In this document: positions 1 through 20,420 of the stretch, piece after piece | How positions within the stretch are numbered: position 1 is the first letter of the stretch | How the letters are laid out: every line of letters starts with the position of its first letter | Origin: Rhabditoides inermis | Taxonomy: Eukaryota > Nematoda > Chromadorea > Rhabditida > Rhabditidae | DNA length: 64,000 bases | Direction: 5' to 3' | NCBI GenBank assembly: GCA_963966185.1 | Contig: CAWZYM010000087.1 | Location: forward strand, 1,522,501 to 1,586,500 | Notes under the pieces: model-generated | Database searches by the model: none | The model's input: only the letters and a program-made list of their open reading frames with translations | What the model was told of the DNA's origin: nothing | Made by a program: the position numbers and the translations under genes

Positions 1-376
1 TTTTAATGATGCACTATCACCGACGGAACATGAACCGGTAAAACAGCTTGGACGCTTGAGTGAATAACACTGTGATTGTTAGCTTCCAAGCTTTCGAAAC
101 ATGAACACGATCTTTTGACAAACACCTTTCAACGAATGCTACGTTTCGCAAAAGTTTGACTGGCGACACAATTTCGACACGTCTCGAGTCTCGAGTTCGC
201 AACGCGCGCAAATTGGACTCACAAAGGGGAAGAATGAAGCGATAAAAACGGAGAAGCGCTCACGAAATACAATCAACGGAAGGCGTTCGAAACTTCGCAA
301 CACAAGCAAATTAGCAAATCATAAAACTCAGATCAAGTATTTCATGATAACTCAGTATGTGCGGAAGTGCTCTATT

Positions 377-418
<42 letters not shown>

Positions 419-1039
419 GAGAGAGATCAGCTGAGTAAACAGCGGATATGTGCTCCGCAGAACAAATGCACTTGAGTGTGTGGTTCAACAATTCTACTGT
501 GTAATCGAATAATCAACCAACTTATTGATACTTATGTAGTTTATTGTCTATTTTATTGAAATTGGAAAAAAAAATATAATAATTTAATTCCAATGGTATT
601 GTAATTGCTCTGACAAAAATAAACAAAAAAGTGCGAAAGAACAAAAACTATGCTTGTCACATGAGCCTTATCAAAATCGAGCACAGACAATGCAACTGAT
701 TCCTACACCCTTACAGTACCCACAGCTTCGATAAGCCAAGCATTTCCGAACAAGCAAAACAAGTCACGTTGCGGCAGCCCGCAGCCAGCCTCTCTATCAC
801 CTCTATCACACCCGCTGATACTGATATGCGCGTATTCACAGGCGGTATCACTGCTATTATCAGCCTCTATCACCTACAAATCAGTGGTGATAGTGTTCGT
901 GCGTCAATGGAGGAGCAAGGAGGAAGGTTAATTTGTCGCTGACAGATTTTCAGCCGCTTCCAAATTCGATGCGCATGGAAAGCTATCTGCAAAACAAAGG
1001 GCGATTCCGGCTGGTGAACTTATCTCCCTCTCGCGTTGT

Positions 1040-1076
<37 letters not shown>

Positions 1077-3147
1077 TGATAACTAACTGCACTATTCCTT
1101 TGTAGTCGTTCGTAGTGGGGCATCATAACAGATATTAGAATGAGTGATGTGCACATAAAAACATAAACTAAACTTTTCGGTGAGTTTTTTTTTTCAGAGG
1201 ACACGCCCTTTTCCCTTTTCGAGCTGTTTTTTGGATCTACTTTCTTCACAAAAAGCGCAGAGCTTACTGCGCGAGTCCGCGATTAGCATCTTCTAGTTTA
1301 ACATGTATAGTTATTGTATTACCGTTCGATTGGCCATCACATGTAGTATCCATAGAATACAGGCACCTATTCACTATTTCATCATCACTGAATGTATTAC
1401 GGCAGTAAGTATGTATATTAAACAAAAAGAGTTTGTACGAATTGCTTTATTGGGAAAAGGTGCATCCTGGATTCGGTAGTCGTTCTCGTTGCTCACTCGA
1501 GCTGCGGAAGCGGCGCGACTTCTGCTCGCACCTCCTTCCCCTCTCCCTCTCTCTCTCCCTCTCCGCATCACCCACATAGTCCTGGAGGGTCCCTCGACGC
1601 GATCGAGGTCAGTTCCCCTCTCCCTCGTTCTCATCATGCTTCCGAAGATCTGAAAAAGATGCGGCCGGTAAGTTGGAAGAAAGCAGCGATACAACTACTG
1701 TAATACTATCACATGTTCCTCTTTTTTTGTGATCATTGATCAAATAAGTGTAAGTGTACCTTTGATCCCCGTTTAATAGATCGATCCTTCTAGAAGATGT
1801 GGCGTTTCCGGTGAAATGGTTGAGAGCAGTGTTGACGAGCTACCCCTAGCCACGCCTCCGGTTCCTACGCGGCCGAATGTCTTTTTGTTGCAATCACCCC
1901 AATAATCAAGCGTGAAGTGGATAGAGTTTGATAATTGACACACAGTATACTCTTGCGTAAAGACGACAAAACTCATAGACACATTTGACCATCCATCTGG
2001 TGTGCGATACGCCGGTGTGTGCTTCTTTATTTATTTATTTTTCTGTTGTAGTTGTCCCACTTGTATCATGCCTCTTGTTTCATGTCCACATTTCTCAATT
2101 GTACTATGTACTAAACCATGAATTTGCGTATGTTATTATTATTACAACATTGCAATGTGCTTTGTTGAAGAGATGAGAAGATGCGTAGACATCAGAGTCT
2201 TCAGACGATACCTGCAAGAGTGTTGTTGAATTTAAGTATTTGTCTCCTAAAGTGCGCCGAATCGCGTCGCGCGTTTGTGTGTTTGTGTGTGTGCTCAGAT
2301 ACTGTTCTACACAGTGTACTACACAAAAAATTTCTACACAGCGAGATTGGAATAGCACTGAGATTTAGATATCGGTCAGTAATGAATGCTTAGAAGTTTG
2401 TAGTGTGAGTAAAGCTCATGTTAAGCGATCAACTATCCACATCCCTCTTTTTGTACGGGTTTGCAGTGGCAGATGCGCAAATATTCCCGTTCAAACTATA
2501 TCTGACAAATGCAGCGTTCTGCACCACATCTATCGTTTTGAGGCGGCCTTTGGCCACCAAAGGACGGTTTACATAAACAAAACGTGAGAATTGTTCTGAT
2601 CCAACGCGGATAGCAGATGCTCAAATATCCTGTTCAAACTGCGTGTTCGTTTTGCTTCACATAAATACATAAGCTTACTGTAGCCGCCCACGAATTTTTA
2701 TGGCCAAACATCACGACGGTTTTGTTGTATGAGCTGTCACACATCCGGTTGGAACTCAACGGTGACATGAAAGGAACAGAAGCGTTCACGTTCACGTCAG
2801 CCGATAAACCACTCGTATGAAGTCGCCCTTTTATGTTTAGCTGAACTGAGCTGAGCACTAAGTACAATGACAGATTGAACATTGAACCAAGGTCTTTCTA
2901 TTTTCCGTTCCTAATGCCAATCGACATCTTTCTTCTACCACCAGATTATCCGCGAAACACTCAATAGAGAGAAAAAAGTCTCAGAGGCGTGCAACGCGAC
3001 GCGGCCGCCACGCACTCGATCAGCGCGCAGGCGTTCCGGCCAATGAGCGGCCAGTATCAGTAAAGCTGGCGTGTCTTTTCACTTACATCGCCTGCAGGCC
3101 GCAGTGTGCACCTAGCTTCGCAATCAGACATATTTGCTCATAGTCAT

Positions 3148-3186
<39 letters not shown>

Positions 3187-3483
3187 CTCTCTTCCCGCGC
3201 GAGACGCGGAAAGAGCACTAGAAAATAAGAGAGAGCCAGGTCCGCGTCGCGTGTCCACCGTCTGCGTGCCGCGGCTTCTGGGCGCACAGCCAAGGTGCCG
3301 AGATTTGTGAGTCGGTAGACGCTCCGACCCGCTCTCCGATCGACTAACCCGTTGAATCTGACTACAGATCGGATACTGTATTCTTGCACCCAGCGTTTAC
3401 GTGTTTTTTTCAGTTGTGCATTCAGCAAACTCATAAATATGTTGTATTTCGTCGAAATATATATATGTACAATAATCAAGTGA
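1..3483. other. No supported gene; flank with simple repeats
   Basis: I see no exon chain here that I can support on either strand. The stretch holds GA tracts at about 379-426 and 1044-1074 and a CT tract at 3150-3191. A diverged direct repeat lies at about 2469-2497 and 2611-2638 (both read GCAGATG, then CAAATAT, then GTTCAAACT). The segment 2990-3130 is GC-rich and could be a promoter region, but nothing in it is decisive. The 3' untranslated region of the minus-strand leucine-rich-repeat gene must begin just left of 3484; I see no clear AATAAA for it. Confidence 0.5.
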
Positions 3484-9816
<6,333 letters not shown>

Positions 9817-9829
9817 AGTAATGTACTAG

Positions 9830-11290
9830 CTCATGGTTTAGGTAGATTCAGGTAGACGCAATAGCTTTTTGCAGTGGTCAGATAGGGATGAGGTGAGAGA
9901 GAGAGAGACAGAGCAAGTGTTATGCCGCGCTCTCAAAAGGGGGCGGGGACTCGGGGTGAGAGAGCGGAAGAGAGAGAGGCAAATCCACGCGGTGACTAGT
10001 ATGAGAGAGAGAAAGAAAATGAAATATCTCACTCTCACTATTCGCGTCTCTCACACATGATTAAAATTAGAAAGAACAAAAGGCGCGAGCTGGGATGGAA
10101 TGGGAGAATACGAATACGATATGCGAGTTGTTGTGACTTGTCACTTGTGACCGAACTAGCGAATGAACATGAAATTAAAAAAAAAGATGAGAAAGATAAA
10201 TCTATAATGAAATTGTGGATAGGCGAGCTGTACGTAGATATTCTGTATTTTTGACGTAAGTACGCATCTCAAGAATCGAATGGACTACCTAGATTCTGCA
10301 TTCTTATATCGGGAACCTGTATGAAAATGAACTTTTGAGAAACCTGACGAGGGGTCGTGATGTCTGGTGTCATTTTCTAATTTCCCACTTCTGCAGCAAC
10401 CGCAAATTTTGAACTATTTCACTCGCCTTTTGCTCAATTGTCTGTCGTATGTATATGTATATCTTCAACGAAGTTGTTCACATCAAGCGATTAATCAATT
10501 CTCTCTGTGAGAGGTCGAATTTGGATGAGATGGGCAGCGTTCCTTTGCGGGTTTCTATTAAGTTACATACTCTACAAAAGTTTATTTCATCGCAATCGAG
10601 CGGTCTACGAGTGATATATCATTCGACCGCGCGATTCGCTCGGGCTGATAGAGCGGCTAAATCGACGAAATGATGTCTGGAAAATATGCTGCGATATGAT
10701 TGCCATACCGTGAACCGGAGTGATACCCTATATTGTGAACAAGCAACAATATGGCAGTGTCACATCTATATGCGCAGCTGCACTCCTGCAGTCCCTCTCT
10801 CTCTCTCTCCTCTCATCTGTCCCGCCCCTCGATCTTGTCTTGATCTAGTCAGTCATTCATATTAGATGCACGAATAAAGGATGGCTCATAGATTCGTCTT
10901 GTGTATTCTCAGGACTTCTATATAGTCCTACGGGTTATGGCTCATGCGCGTGTACTGGTAGTTTGACAGTAAGGGTAATATGTCAAGGAACTCAATCCGT
11001 CGCACGTTCCTGCGGGTATATCTGCCCTCCCGCTTGAACCTGATAGCAGGAAACAACTGTTTGGAATGATGGCTGGAAAGATGAGCGAAAATTGTCACCG
11101 AATCTGTTCAGTTAGGATTCAGAAGAAGTAGGAACGCTAAACGCGGTAATGAGTTTCTAGTATACATACTAATTAACAGACTGGTTGCCTAGAGTCGGAA
11201 GCACCCAAAAACTTCTCTCAGGTTCAAAAGCAGATTCAGAAAGAAGAAAGAAGGTAGAGAGGGGTAAGTAAGGCTAAAAAAAGAAGCTCA
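9830..11290. other. Intergenic, upstream of the LRR gene
   Basis: No supported exon. The stretch should hold the promoter of the minus-strand LRR gene just right of 9816, but I see no convincing TATA box. At 10347-10382 there is a solo end of the MITE family described at 11301 and 20059 (GGTGTCATTTTCTAATTTCC). A short CT run lies at 10794-10822. Confidence 0.5.
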
Positions 11291-11300
11291 GAAACTTTCG

Positions 11301-11618
11301 GCAATATGGAGTTCACACCATCACACCACCACACCACTCACACAACCCACACCATCACACCACCACACCATCACACAAGCACACCACCACAACTTAACAC
11401 AACCACACTATTCTCTACGACTGATTATGTTGATGGTGTGGTGGTGTGGTGGTGTGGGTTGTGTGAGTGGTGTGGTGGTGTGGTGGTGTGGTGGTGTGAT
11501 TTCCTATATGTGGTGTGGGTGGTGTGGTGGTGTACAGTAGTGGAGGTGTGGGTTGTGTGAGTGGTATGATGGTGTGATGGTGTGGTGGTGTGTGTGATGG
11601 TGTGATTTCCTATTCGCC
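11301..11618. mobile_element. Mutator-like foldback MITE, CACACCAC type
   Basis: The ends are inverted repeats: the left end starts GGCAATATGGAGTTCACACC, and the right end read in reverse starts GGCGAATAGGAAATCACACC. Both continue into tandem CACACCAC/CACACCAT motifs, in opposite orientation on the two sides. The element is flanked by a direct repeat GAAACTTTCG at 11291-11300 and 11619-11628, fitting a 9-10 bp target-site duplication as made by Mutator-like elements. There is no coding capacity. It shares the TAGGAAAT end core with the element at 20059-20331. Confidence 0.7.
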
Positions 11619-12064
11619 GAAACTTTCGCCAGAAAGAAAACTGCTAACAACGGACTGGACAAGCCTCTATGTGCGCACAGTGAAGCTGGTGTAAAATCAT
11701 TTCAACATCACTTTCATGTGATGAGAAATGAGATGGTCGAGTGCTCGACAAGTGTGAGTGATAGAGCCTGCAGTCAGAGTGATAGAGCCTCAAGTGACAA
11801 TTGCGAGACCGATAACCTTCGTCGAAAACACAGTTTTATAATTATAAGTTCTCGCTTAGCTACTTAGCAAGAGTCCGCAGTTCGCAAATGTTCATAGTGT
11901 CTAGTAATCTGATCTATTAAGTAGGATGGCTGTGATACTGCAATTGTGTACAATGGGCAATACGACCAAACACACCAGTGTACCTTGGGTTGCCTGAAGG
12001 TCGTAGAAGACCAAAATGATAAAACATCTCTCTAAAACTGTAAAAATGCGTTGAAAAACGGCGA

Positions 12065-12240
12065 AAAAGTGATACCGTAAACAGTAGGGCGGATTTCGTA
12101 AACAGTCGACTCAATTAAACAGTAGGGCCGATTTCAGAAACAGTCGAGTGGATTTATCTGGCGGCGAAACAGTAGGGCCGAATTCTGAGGGGGCTAAACA
12201 GTAGGGTGGGTTTATAAACAGTCGACTGGATTTTAAACCG
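12065..12240. repeat. Degenerate tandem motif AAACAGTAGGGC / AAACAGTCGACTG
   Basis: Seven or so copies of AAACAGT followed by AGGGC or CGA(C/G)T at irregular spacing (about 12078, 12098, 12117, 12137, 12169, 12198 and 12216). The surroundings (11620-13180) hold no gene I can support. A CTAATGG-type MITE end with GGTGGTATG motifs lies at 12712-12797. Confidence 0.5.
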
Positions 12241-12711
12241 TAACGTGAAAATTTAAAAAAAAAAAAACTAAATTCTCCGGTCGTGCCGTTTCTTCTTCTA
12301 CAACGTTCATATTTAAAAGTTAGGAATGTTTCGCACACGAGGCATTTCTTGATGAAATGTACTATGTACAATGTATACACACTTTTTAACTAATCAACTC
12401 TCCAGAAAGGAGTGATAGCCATGGTCTCATCCACAGTAACATTTCTCCAACTGATTGCAATCAATAACCGGACTCCGAGAGGATCATTACTAACTATGTG
12501 CAACAGTTTGACTCTTTTGTTTATGGCGTCTATGTAAGTGATTGGTCTTTTTTGATCAGGCCTTTACTTGAACACCTTTTTTGAACACAATTAGAAACAA
12601 GAAGTTTGGTCTTTCTCTAAAGTCATGACCACACCCAGAGACTGGCCTTTTTTTCATAGATCCTATTCGTCGTCTACCGCAATGAAAAACCATACAACCA
12701 ATTTTGTGAAT

Positions 12712-12797
12712 GTGGTGCTATGGTGGTATCCACTACTTCTGGTGGTATGGTGGTATGATGGTATGGTGGTATGTGGTATGATTTCCTAATGGCCTCG
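12712..12797. mobile_element. Partial foldback MITE end, CATACCAC type
   Basis: Tandem GGTGGTATG motifs run into GGTATGATTTCCTAATGGCC. Read in reverse, this is GGCCATTAGGAAATCATACC, the same end core as the elements at 11301 and 20059. I cannot find the opposite end. Confidence 0.5.
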
Positions 12798-13188
12798 ATA
12801 TCATCTATGATAAAACTTGTGTACATCAACATCAAATTGTTTTGCCCATTCATTGATACAACTAATTTTTAATATTATGTGACCGAATACCGAATACCAA
12901 TGCAAAAGGGTTACGAAGCGCAAATCGAATGACAATCGACAGAATATATTCAGTAGATAGATATAATTTCATTTGCTCTCTTTTTTCCGTCTTTAGCAGT
13001 TCGCCAATGCCATTTTCATTCGAGCAATGTTCTCAAGGGTTTTTGGGGTCGTGTGCTACGGGCGTTTTGATGAGTGTGGTCTCATTGATGATACCGTTCA
13101 CGAGCCCCAGGCGTTTTTTTTAATATTTATTTTATATCAAACACAAAATAATAATAAAAAGTTATCGAAAAGCCGCCTTTGTTTTGTT

Positions 13189-15132
<1,944 letters not shown>

Positions 15133-15578
15133 AGCCTATTGAAATCACATTCAGTGTTATAGGCCGGTGTTAATAAAATAGATATCTAGTGTTCTAGTAT
15201 GTTCTAGTCCAATCGAGTACACAATTGTTCATATCGAAACGCCACGTTCCATCGACGTTCGGGAAAAATGATATTACGAATCCACGTAGTTGCTGTTTGA
15301 TGCAACTACTTTTATTGCTTCATTTTTTGGCAAGTCAGAAAACGCAAATTGTACTGGAGAGTACTAATTCGATCAGTATGAGAATGTTTCATTGTACTAC
15401 TGAATCGTCAAACTGTTTCGACTGGCCGAAAACGACATAAAACAATGGAAACACCGAAAGATATTGAGCATGTCAAGAGAGTTGAATCGGACAAAACGCC
15501 CGTAAACACTACGTTGTATAGTTCGATCAAACTATCCTTCTTTTTCCGTTCAGAGAGGCGCCTCAGCTGTCAATAGCC

Positions 15579-15585
15579 TATAAAG
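15579..15585 (+). promoter_or_regulatory. TATA box of the gene at 15650
   Basis: TATAAAG lies 65 nt before the start codon of the small secreted-protein gene, a normal distance for a TATA box with a leader of about 35 nt. Confidence 0.5.
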
Positions 15586-15649
15586 CAGAGTGCGTGGATT
15601 GGGAGAGCATTCTCCTATTCCCATTCACTTCCAACACATCACTCTCAAC

Positions 15650-16080
15650 ATGCGTCCCTGTGTGCTGATTCTAATCGCGCTGGTTGGTGAGTGTTTCATT
15701 GTTTGTTTGTTGTTTACAAATTGTTCAGCTTTATCTACATGCACCGCCTCTCCCGAAAAGCTGCTCCAGGAAACGAGAAAAGTGACTAGGGACTTCACCG
15801 CTGAACTCATCAAGAGAACGACGAAAAGTGAGTGATAGAAAGCATTCTCAGAATAAAATGATTGACTTCAGTATCTCCTGAGGAGGACGAATCTTCGAAG
15901 ACAGAGCTCTCTAAACTCTTGTCGAGCACTGTCCAACACATCACTATCCACAACTACGAATTCGGACAGTTGATGACCAAACTATCCAATCAAGACGCGA
16001 CAATTGGGGACAAGATGGACACTCTCAGGGTATTCATTGCATCCCACTCTGACAAGCAAGCAAGCGACGCGAAACAGTGA
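15650..16080 (+). CDS. Small secreted helical protein, 3 exons, 114 aa
   Basis: Exons 15650-15686, 15729-15827 and 15872-16080 have GT..AG borders (introns of 42 and 44 bp) and phases that join exactly, 345 nt in all. The product has a signal peptide (MRPCVLILIALVALSTC), then a charged, largely helical mature part (SPEKLLQETRKVTRDF, TELSKLLSSTVQHI) ending in DKQASDAKQ. Only two cysteines occur, both in the signal-peptide region, so no disulphide fold is expected. I recognise no family. A TATA box precedes it. The next gene on the minus strand ends at 16114, so the two are convergent and 33 bp apart. Confidence 0.75.
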
Positions 16081-16113
16081 TGAGATGACTTTTTTAATGC
16101 GATATAAAGATGT

Positions 16114-16308
16114 TTAATTGGTGTCCAGTGGGAGCGGGGCCATTCGGTTTAGATGAATTCCGGTCGGTGGAGGTCCGTTAGGCGGAGGAGGACCATTAGG
16201 CTGGAGAGGGTTGCCGTTCGGTGTTGGTCCGTTAGGCTTAGTGGGAGTTCCGGTAGGAGCGCAGAGAGTCGCGGCCGCGATCGCCGCTAGAATGTAGACA
16301 GTGCGCAT
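16114..16308 (-). CDS. Small secreted Pro/Asn/Gly-rich peptide, 64 aa
   Basis: Single-exon frame. The start at 16308 is preferred over the upstream in-frame ATG codons at 16332 and 16329, because a minus-strand TATAAAA lies at 16349-16343 and the start of transcription would fall between them. The product has a signal peptide (MRTVYILAAIAAATLCAP), then repeats of (P/L)xPNGP with Thr, like short secreted or cuticle-associated peptides. I recognise no specific family. Confidence 0.55.
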   Translation of the reverse strand: MRTVYILAAIAAATLCAPTGTPTKPNGPTPNGNPLQPNGPPPPNGPPPTGIHLNRMAPLPLDTN

Positions 16309-16342
16309 GTTGCCAATATGAGGAGTCATCACTATGAAACAA

Positions 16343-16349
16343 TTTTATA
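16343..16349 (-). promoter_or_regulatory. TATA box of the peptide gene at 16308
   Basis: TATAAAA on the minus strand, 35 nt before the preferred ATG. It overlaps the stop codon of the minus-strand exon chain at 16345-16807. Confidence 0.4.
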
Positions 16350-16460
16350 CTACTTTCTCCAACAGCTGTACGAACATATCAAAATGTGTGCAGAACATGC
16401 GGACAACATTTTGATCAAGATAGAGAGGGGAGAGAGATAGAAAGAGAAAGAGAAAGAAAG

Positions 16461-16537
<77 letters not shown>

Positions 16538-16807
16538 TTGTTGACGTACTCGAAAACGTAACGTTTGTACTGTTTGTACAATAAGTGGTATTCACAGGTA
16601 GAAGAGAAGAAGAGGGAGAGAGAGGCAGATAGACAGAGAGGCAGAGGGGCAGAGAGACGGAGGGAGAGAGAGAGAGGGTTAAGGAGAAAGAGAGACTGCT
16701 TACCAGTGGTGAGGGGTGTGTCGGGTAGTATGTTTGTGAGTGGGTGGAAGAGCTCCTTCCAGCAGGTTCGTTCGGAGGGACTGTCAGCGAGGCGACACGC
16801 TATCTCG
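16345..16807 (-). CDS. Exon chain of another small cysteine-containing protein (incomplete)
   Basis: Exons (minus) 16807-16704, 16569-16550 and 16365-16345 join in phase to a TAA. The first reads EIACRLADSPSERTCWKELF and continues HPLTNILPDTPLTTG; the last reads LLEKVV. I could not find the 5' exon or signal peptide. The 20-nt middle exon is the weakest part. The segment resembles its neighbours in style (short, cysteine pair, helical tail), but I cannot show homology. Introns contain GA tracts at 16436-16534 and 16611-16680 (plus strand). Confidence 0.35.
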
Positions 16808-17700
16808 CTGATGCACTCTCTCTCTCACTTCGTTCACTCGAGTGCTAATCTCTCTCTTCCAGTGCCGGCAGCACGAGGGGCGGGAACGGCCGGCCGGACT
16901 CACCGCCGACCTCCCACTGATCTACCGCCGTCGCTGATTGGTCGATAGAAGACACGAGAACGCGCCTGCCGACTACATAAGGGGACGGCGCGACTGTTCG
17001 AGGCTTTAGTATGAGCGCGGCCGATCAAGCCCTCTGAGAGCACGGTCTCAAGACCACTGGCTTGTTATTGCCGCCCAATGCCAAACTATCCCCTTCCCCC
17101 TTACCGCGTGGTGTCATAAATACTTTGTGTACACTCGTGTCCGTGGTACTGTACTCATTCGCGGGACTGTAGATCTTTGGTATCGATTCCGGCCTCGCTC
17201 TGCTCGCTCGTCTCTTCCACAATCGAGCCTCTGGGTCGAGTAGTGTTCTAGTTCGTCTAGGCCTCTCAACTGATGGAGGAGTGTCCTTGGGCAAGACGTG
17301 ATATACATCTTCGGATGCTGTCACATCCTTCTGATTGGACAGTGGAAGCGACCGCGAGTGAGCGAGAACCTGCAGTGGTTGTCTTCATTGCCAGATCGAT
17401 TTTTTCAATGAGTTTTTCACATTTCAATTATTTTTTCACAGTTTTTTTTTTCACAGTTGAAATTTTCATTGAAATTCGACATTGATAGAAAGCGAGAGGG
17501 AGAATCTGCAGTGTTCATGTATATGTGGCGTAATTGTCCGCGTCCTATAATCAGGCGTCCAGCAGCTACCGCACGCGGATGGTGGAGTATATTTCTCTTT
17601 CATAAAACTCTCTCCGTTTCTCTGGTCCGTAGAAAGCGAGAGGCGCACTGTCTGGTTTCCAGTTTGCTTTCCTTGCACAACACTTTTTTTTGTTTAGCCA
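16808..17700. other. No supported gene
   Basis: No convincing exon chain on either strand. The part 16850-17000 is GC-rich and may be promoter sequence. T runs with TTTTTCACAG at about 17430-17457 look like splice acceptors on the plus strand, but no exon after them holds a long frame. Confidence 0.4.
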
Positions 17701-17719
17701 GGTTGAATCCGGGATCCTC

Positions 17720-17976
17720 CTAGTCGAGAACAAGATGGGGTTCTTGGATTACGACAACGTCAGCAGAGGTAGTTGGGTTGGGTGGCGTCGGACGTCTTGA
17801 ATTCCGTTCTTGAGTCCGTATATGGTGCTGTGACGCCTTCTGGCTACCATGAGAGTGGTTTGCCACACCACAGGGGCTGGGTGAATTTAACAAGAATGGT
17901 TGACTCCGAGGAGGATCGAACCAGCGACCGTGAGATTGAGAGACGAACGCTCTATCCACTTAGCCGCGCCCCCGGC
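17720..17976 (-). mobile_element. tRNA-derived SINE
   Basis: Read on the minus strand from 17976, the sequence has a tRNA-like head of about 72 nt with an A-box-like GGCTAAGTGGATAGAGCG and a B box GGTTCGATCC. It is followed by an unrelated body of about 180 nt without a tRNA acceptor end. The 5' end abuts the minus-strand frame 18206-17977. The exact 3' end is uncertain. Confidence 0.6.
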
Positions 17977-18296
17977 AACTTTTCGTTAGGGTAGACACAT
18001 ACATAAGTGACATTTTCGTATGCTGCATAGAAGTACCTGGACTGTTCGGAAGACTTCTCGTATTCGTAGAATGTGGTCTTGACAGAAAGAGGCATGGAAG
18101 ATATCGATTTGGAGTCAATTTGAGAATAGGATTTTCTGAAACAATAGGATTCTTTTCGCGCGCTATGGATTAGATCAGAGGAGGACAGAGGTACTCTTCG
18201 AAACATACCCTTCTCAACGCCTTCTCCATAGTTTCACTCAGCGTTTGATTTGTGAGTGTTTCGAAGGGAAGAAGAAAGTTTCGAAGAGACTGACCA

Positions 18297-18438
18297 CTAC
18301 TTAAAAATATTTTCAACCCACTTGACGAAAGCCCCATAAATGACGCCGTCTCTGTGCGCGATGATCAATTCGAGCTGGGTAGGAAGGGAGCAGCCAGTCT
18401 CGGAAGAGGGGATGATCGGAGAGGGCATTCTGGAAGAA

Positions 18439-18472
<34 letters not shown>

Positions 18473-18661
18473 TTATCTCTTTCTCCTCTCTCTCTCTCTC
18501 CCTCCCTCTCTCTCCTTTCTCTCTCTCTCTCTTTCTCTCTCTCTCGCCACGCACTCTACGACTGGAACATCGCACTGGTCGCAGTTGCAGAGTGTGGCGG
18601 AGACGGTATGGCAGATGACCAGAGAGTTTGCAGCAGAGAGGAACACGACTGGAAGTAACAT
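18297..18661 (-). CDS. Small secreted Cys-rich protein, 2 exons, 79 aa
   Basis: Exons (minus) 18661-18555 and 18429-18297; the donor GTGCGTGG and acceptor TTCCAG join in phase (240 nt including stop). It has a signal peptide (MLLPVVFLSAANSLVICHTV), then CNCDQCD with three closely spaced cysteines and a fourth in ETGC, then a helical end (AFVKWVENIFK). The acceptor is followed by a CT/GA tract in the intron (18440-18545 plus strand). A longer form is possible: a further exon at about 18272-18217 (FLLPFETLTNQTLSETMEK) continues in frame if a short intron of 28-37 bp is removed before the TAG. I recognise no family. Confidence 0.55.
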
Positions 18662-18986
18662 GTTGGTGCAGTGTTATTAGCGGTGGAGATCATAGTCATG
18701 TCTGCGATTCCGAATAAAGTTATCGGTCTTTTCGTAACAGCTCCTTCAAAACGCCTCTGTGGTTGTGTTTCGAAGTCAATATCGAAATAGAAACTGATCG
18801 CTGTTTTAGAAACAGCTTCTTACGCACTGGTCGGCAGTTTTTCAAAAATACTGATCACATTTTCAATTTCTCGAGTTCTTACCGTCACACCATCCACGGC
18901 TAGAAAACACGGTCTCGAGGAGTTGACGAGAAAATGGATGGAGGAATTGGACAGTGCGCACGCGCCAGACGCGTCTGAACAGTTCA

Positions 18987-19022
<36 letters not shown>

Positions 19023-19059
19023 ATCTCTCGCGCTCTCTCTCTCTCTCTGTCTGTCTCTG

Positions 19060-19122
<63 letters not shown>

Positions 19123-19716
19123 CAGAGGAGGAGGGGTGGGTAGTGAGGGAGTGTCGAGAGATGGCAGGTGCAGCAGGGAGGATGGGGAGATGGACGCGCT
19201 GGATTTTTGTGAATCATTTTCATCATGATTTTGTCAGTCTCTTCGAAAATTGCTCAGCAACTGTCTTAAAAGCGTGACCAGAATGTATTATTGCAATGTT
19301 TTTTTTGATGATTTATCGTAAGGTACCCTATCAATTTGATTCGGATCCGGAGTGTGGCTCTAACAACACTCCTCGTTAGAATTACCTCTTCTTACCCGCT
19401 ACCATTGGTTGTACACGCGATGGAAGGACCACCTCATCTTATAGAATCTCGTGGTAGAGGGATTCAATGTACGTCGGCCAACCACCGACTACGGATATAA
19501 ATGACCAGCTGAAGTGAGTTGAAATGTTTGATTCGTGGCGTGATGGTCAAGCTTACTCGATCTCGAAAGGTATCTCCCATTCAGCTGTGACAGTAGTAAT
19601 ATAGAGGAATAGTGAAGGTAATATGAGTACATTCATTGGAGAATGTTTAAAAGAAGAATGCAACTGTGGAAATGACCTCTGTGACCCTCTCCTTTCTCCT
19701 TGCACTCGCGTTTCCA
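18662..19716. other. Possible exons of a further small gene; CT tract
   Basis: On the minus strand 18986-18898 is a frame (for example QFLHPFSRQLLETVF) between TTCAG and a strong GTAAGA donor. On the plus strand 19124-19277 follows a CT tract ending GGCAG and runs to a stop (FVNHFHHDFVSLFENC). I could not build either into a complete gene. The CT run at 18991-19120 includes several TGTCTC copies. 19280-19716 shows nothing I can name. Confidence 0.3.
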
Positions 19717-20029
19717 GGCGCACTGTATTTTTAAAAACTACAAAGTTACAAAGTTAAAAAGTAAAAACTCATAGAAAACTCATAAAACTCATAGAAAACT
19801 CATAAAACTCATAGACTGTGAGGAATTTGTTGTTTCCCGCGCTTATTTGTTGGTTGCGCACGCATCACAACGCAAAGCAGATCACGCTGCGTCAACGAAA
19901 TCAATAGTTGCATCTTTTGCACGGGACGGTCAGCGTCGCGTCAGCGTGAGCGTGAATGTATAATGGGGCCTACTCTCCCATCTTAAAGATGTTCAAGCCA
20001 TCATTTTTGTCTGTTTTAAAGCCCCGTAG

Positions 20030-20420
20030 AACATGGTCTCATAGCGTAGTGGATAGTAGGTAATTAGGAAATGACACCAGACATCACGACACCACGACAC
20101 CACGACACCACGACACCACTTCACAAAAAGCATCCTGGAAAATTCATCACTTCATCTTCATCACTTCATCACATGTGATGAAGTGATGAATTTTCCAGGG
20201 CACCTTTACAAAACACAACTGCACTACGACCTCTCGTCTATATAACTGAAAAAGATGCAGAATTTTTCGTTTTGTAAAGTGGTGTCGTGGTGTCTGGTGT
20301 CCATGATGTCTGGTGTCATTTCCTAATTGCCTGGATGGTAAGCGAGCCCAGAGCTCAAGTGGTCGCAGGTTGAATTCCTCTGACGGCCACAAAGTTTTGT
20401 TAAATCGCTGGAGCCAAACG
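20030..20420 (+). mobile_element. tRNA-derived SINE interrupted by a MITE
   Basis: The tRNA-like head GTCTCATAGCGTAGTGGAT is followed, after the inserted element (20059-20331), by GGTAAGCGAGC and a B-box-like GGTTGAATTCC at about 20370. Removing the insert and one target copy rebuilds a continuous A-box/B-box arrangement. Confidence 0.55.
20059..20331. mobile_element. Mutator-like foldback MITE, CGACACCA type
   Basis: Left end GGTAATTAGGAAATGACACC; right end in reverse GGCAATTAGGAAATGACACC. Flanks TGGATAGTA (20050-20058) and TGGATGGTA (20332-20340) match at 8 of 9 positions, fitting a 9-bp target duplication. Subterminal CGACACCA repeats follow. A strong inner hairpin lies at about 20131-20198 (TGGAAAATTCATCACTTCAT and its complement). 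No coding capacity. Confidence 0.75.

Noticed and set aside
17025..17324. 99-codon minus-strand frame
   Set aside because: No splice sites, signal or domain support; composition is not unlike the surrounding non-coding DNA.
18898..19277. A complete plus-strand gene ending at 19277
   Set aside because: The final exon follows a good CT-rich acceptor, but I could not find earlier exons with matching phase; a minus-strand exon in the same place is equally plausible.
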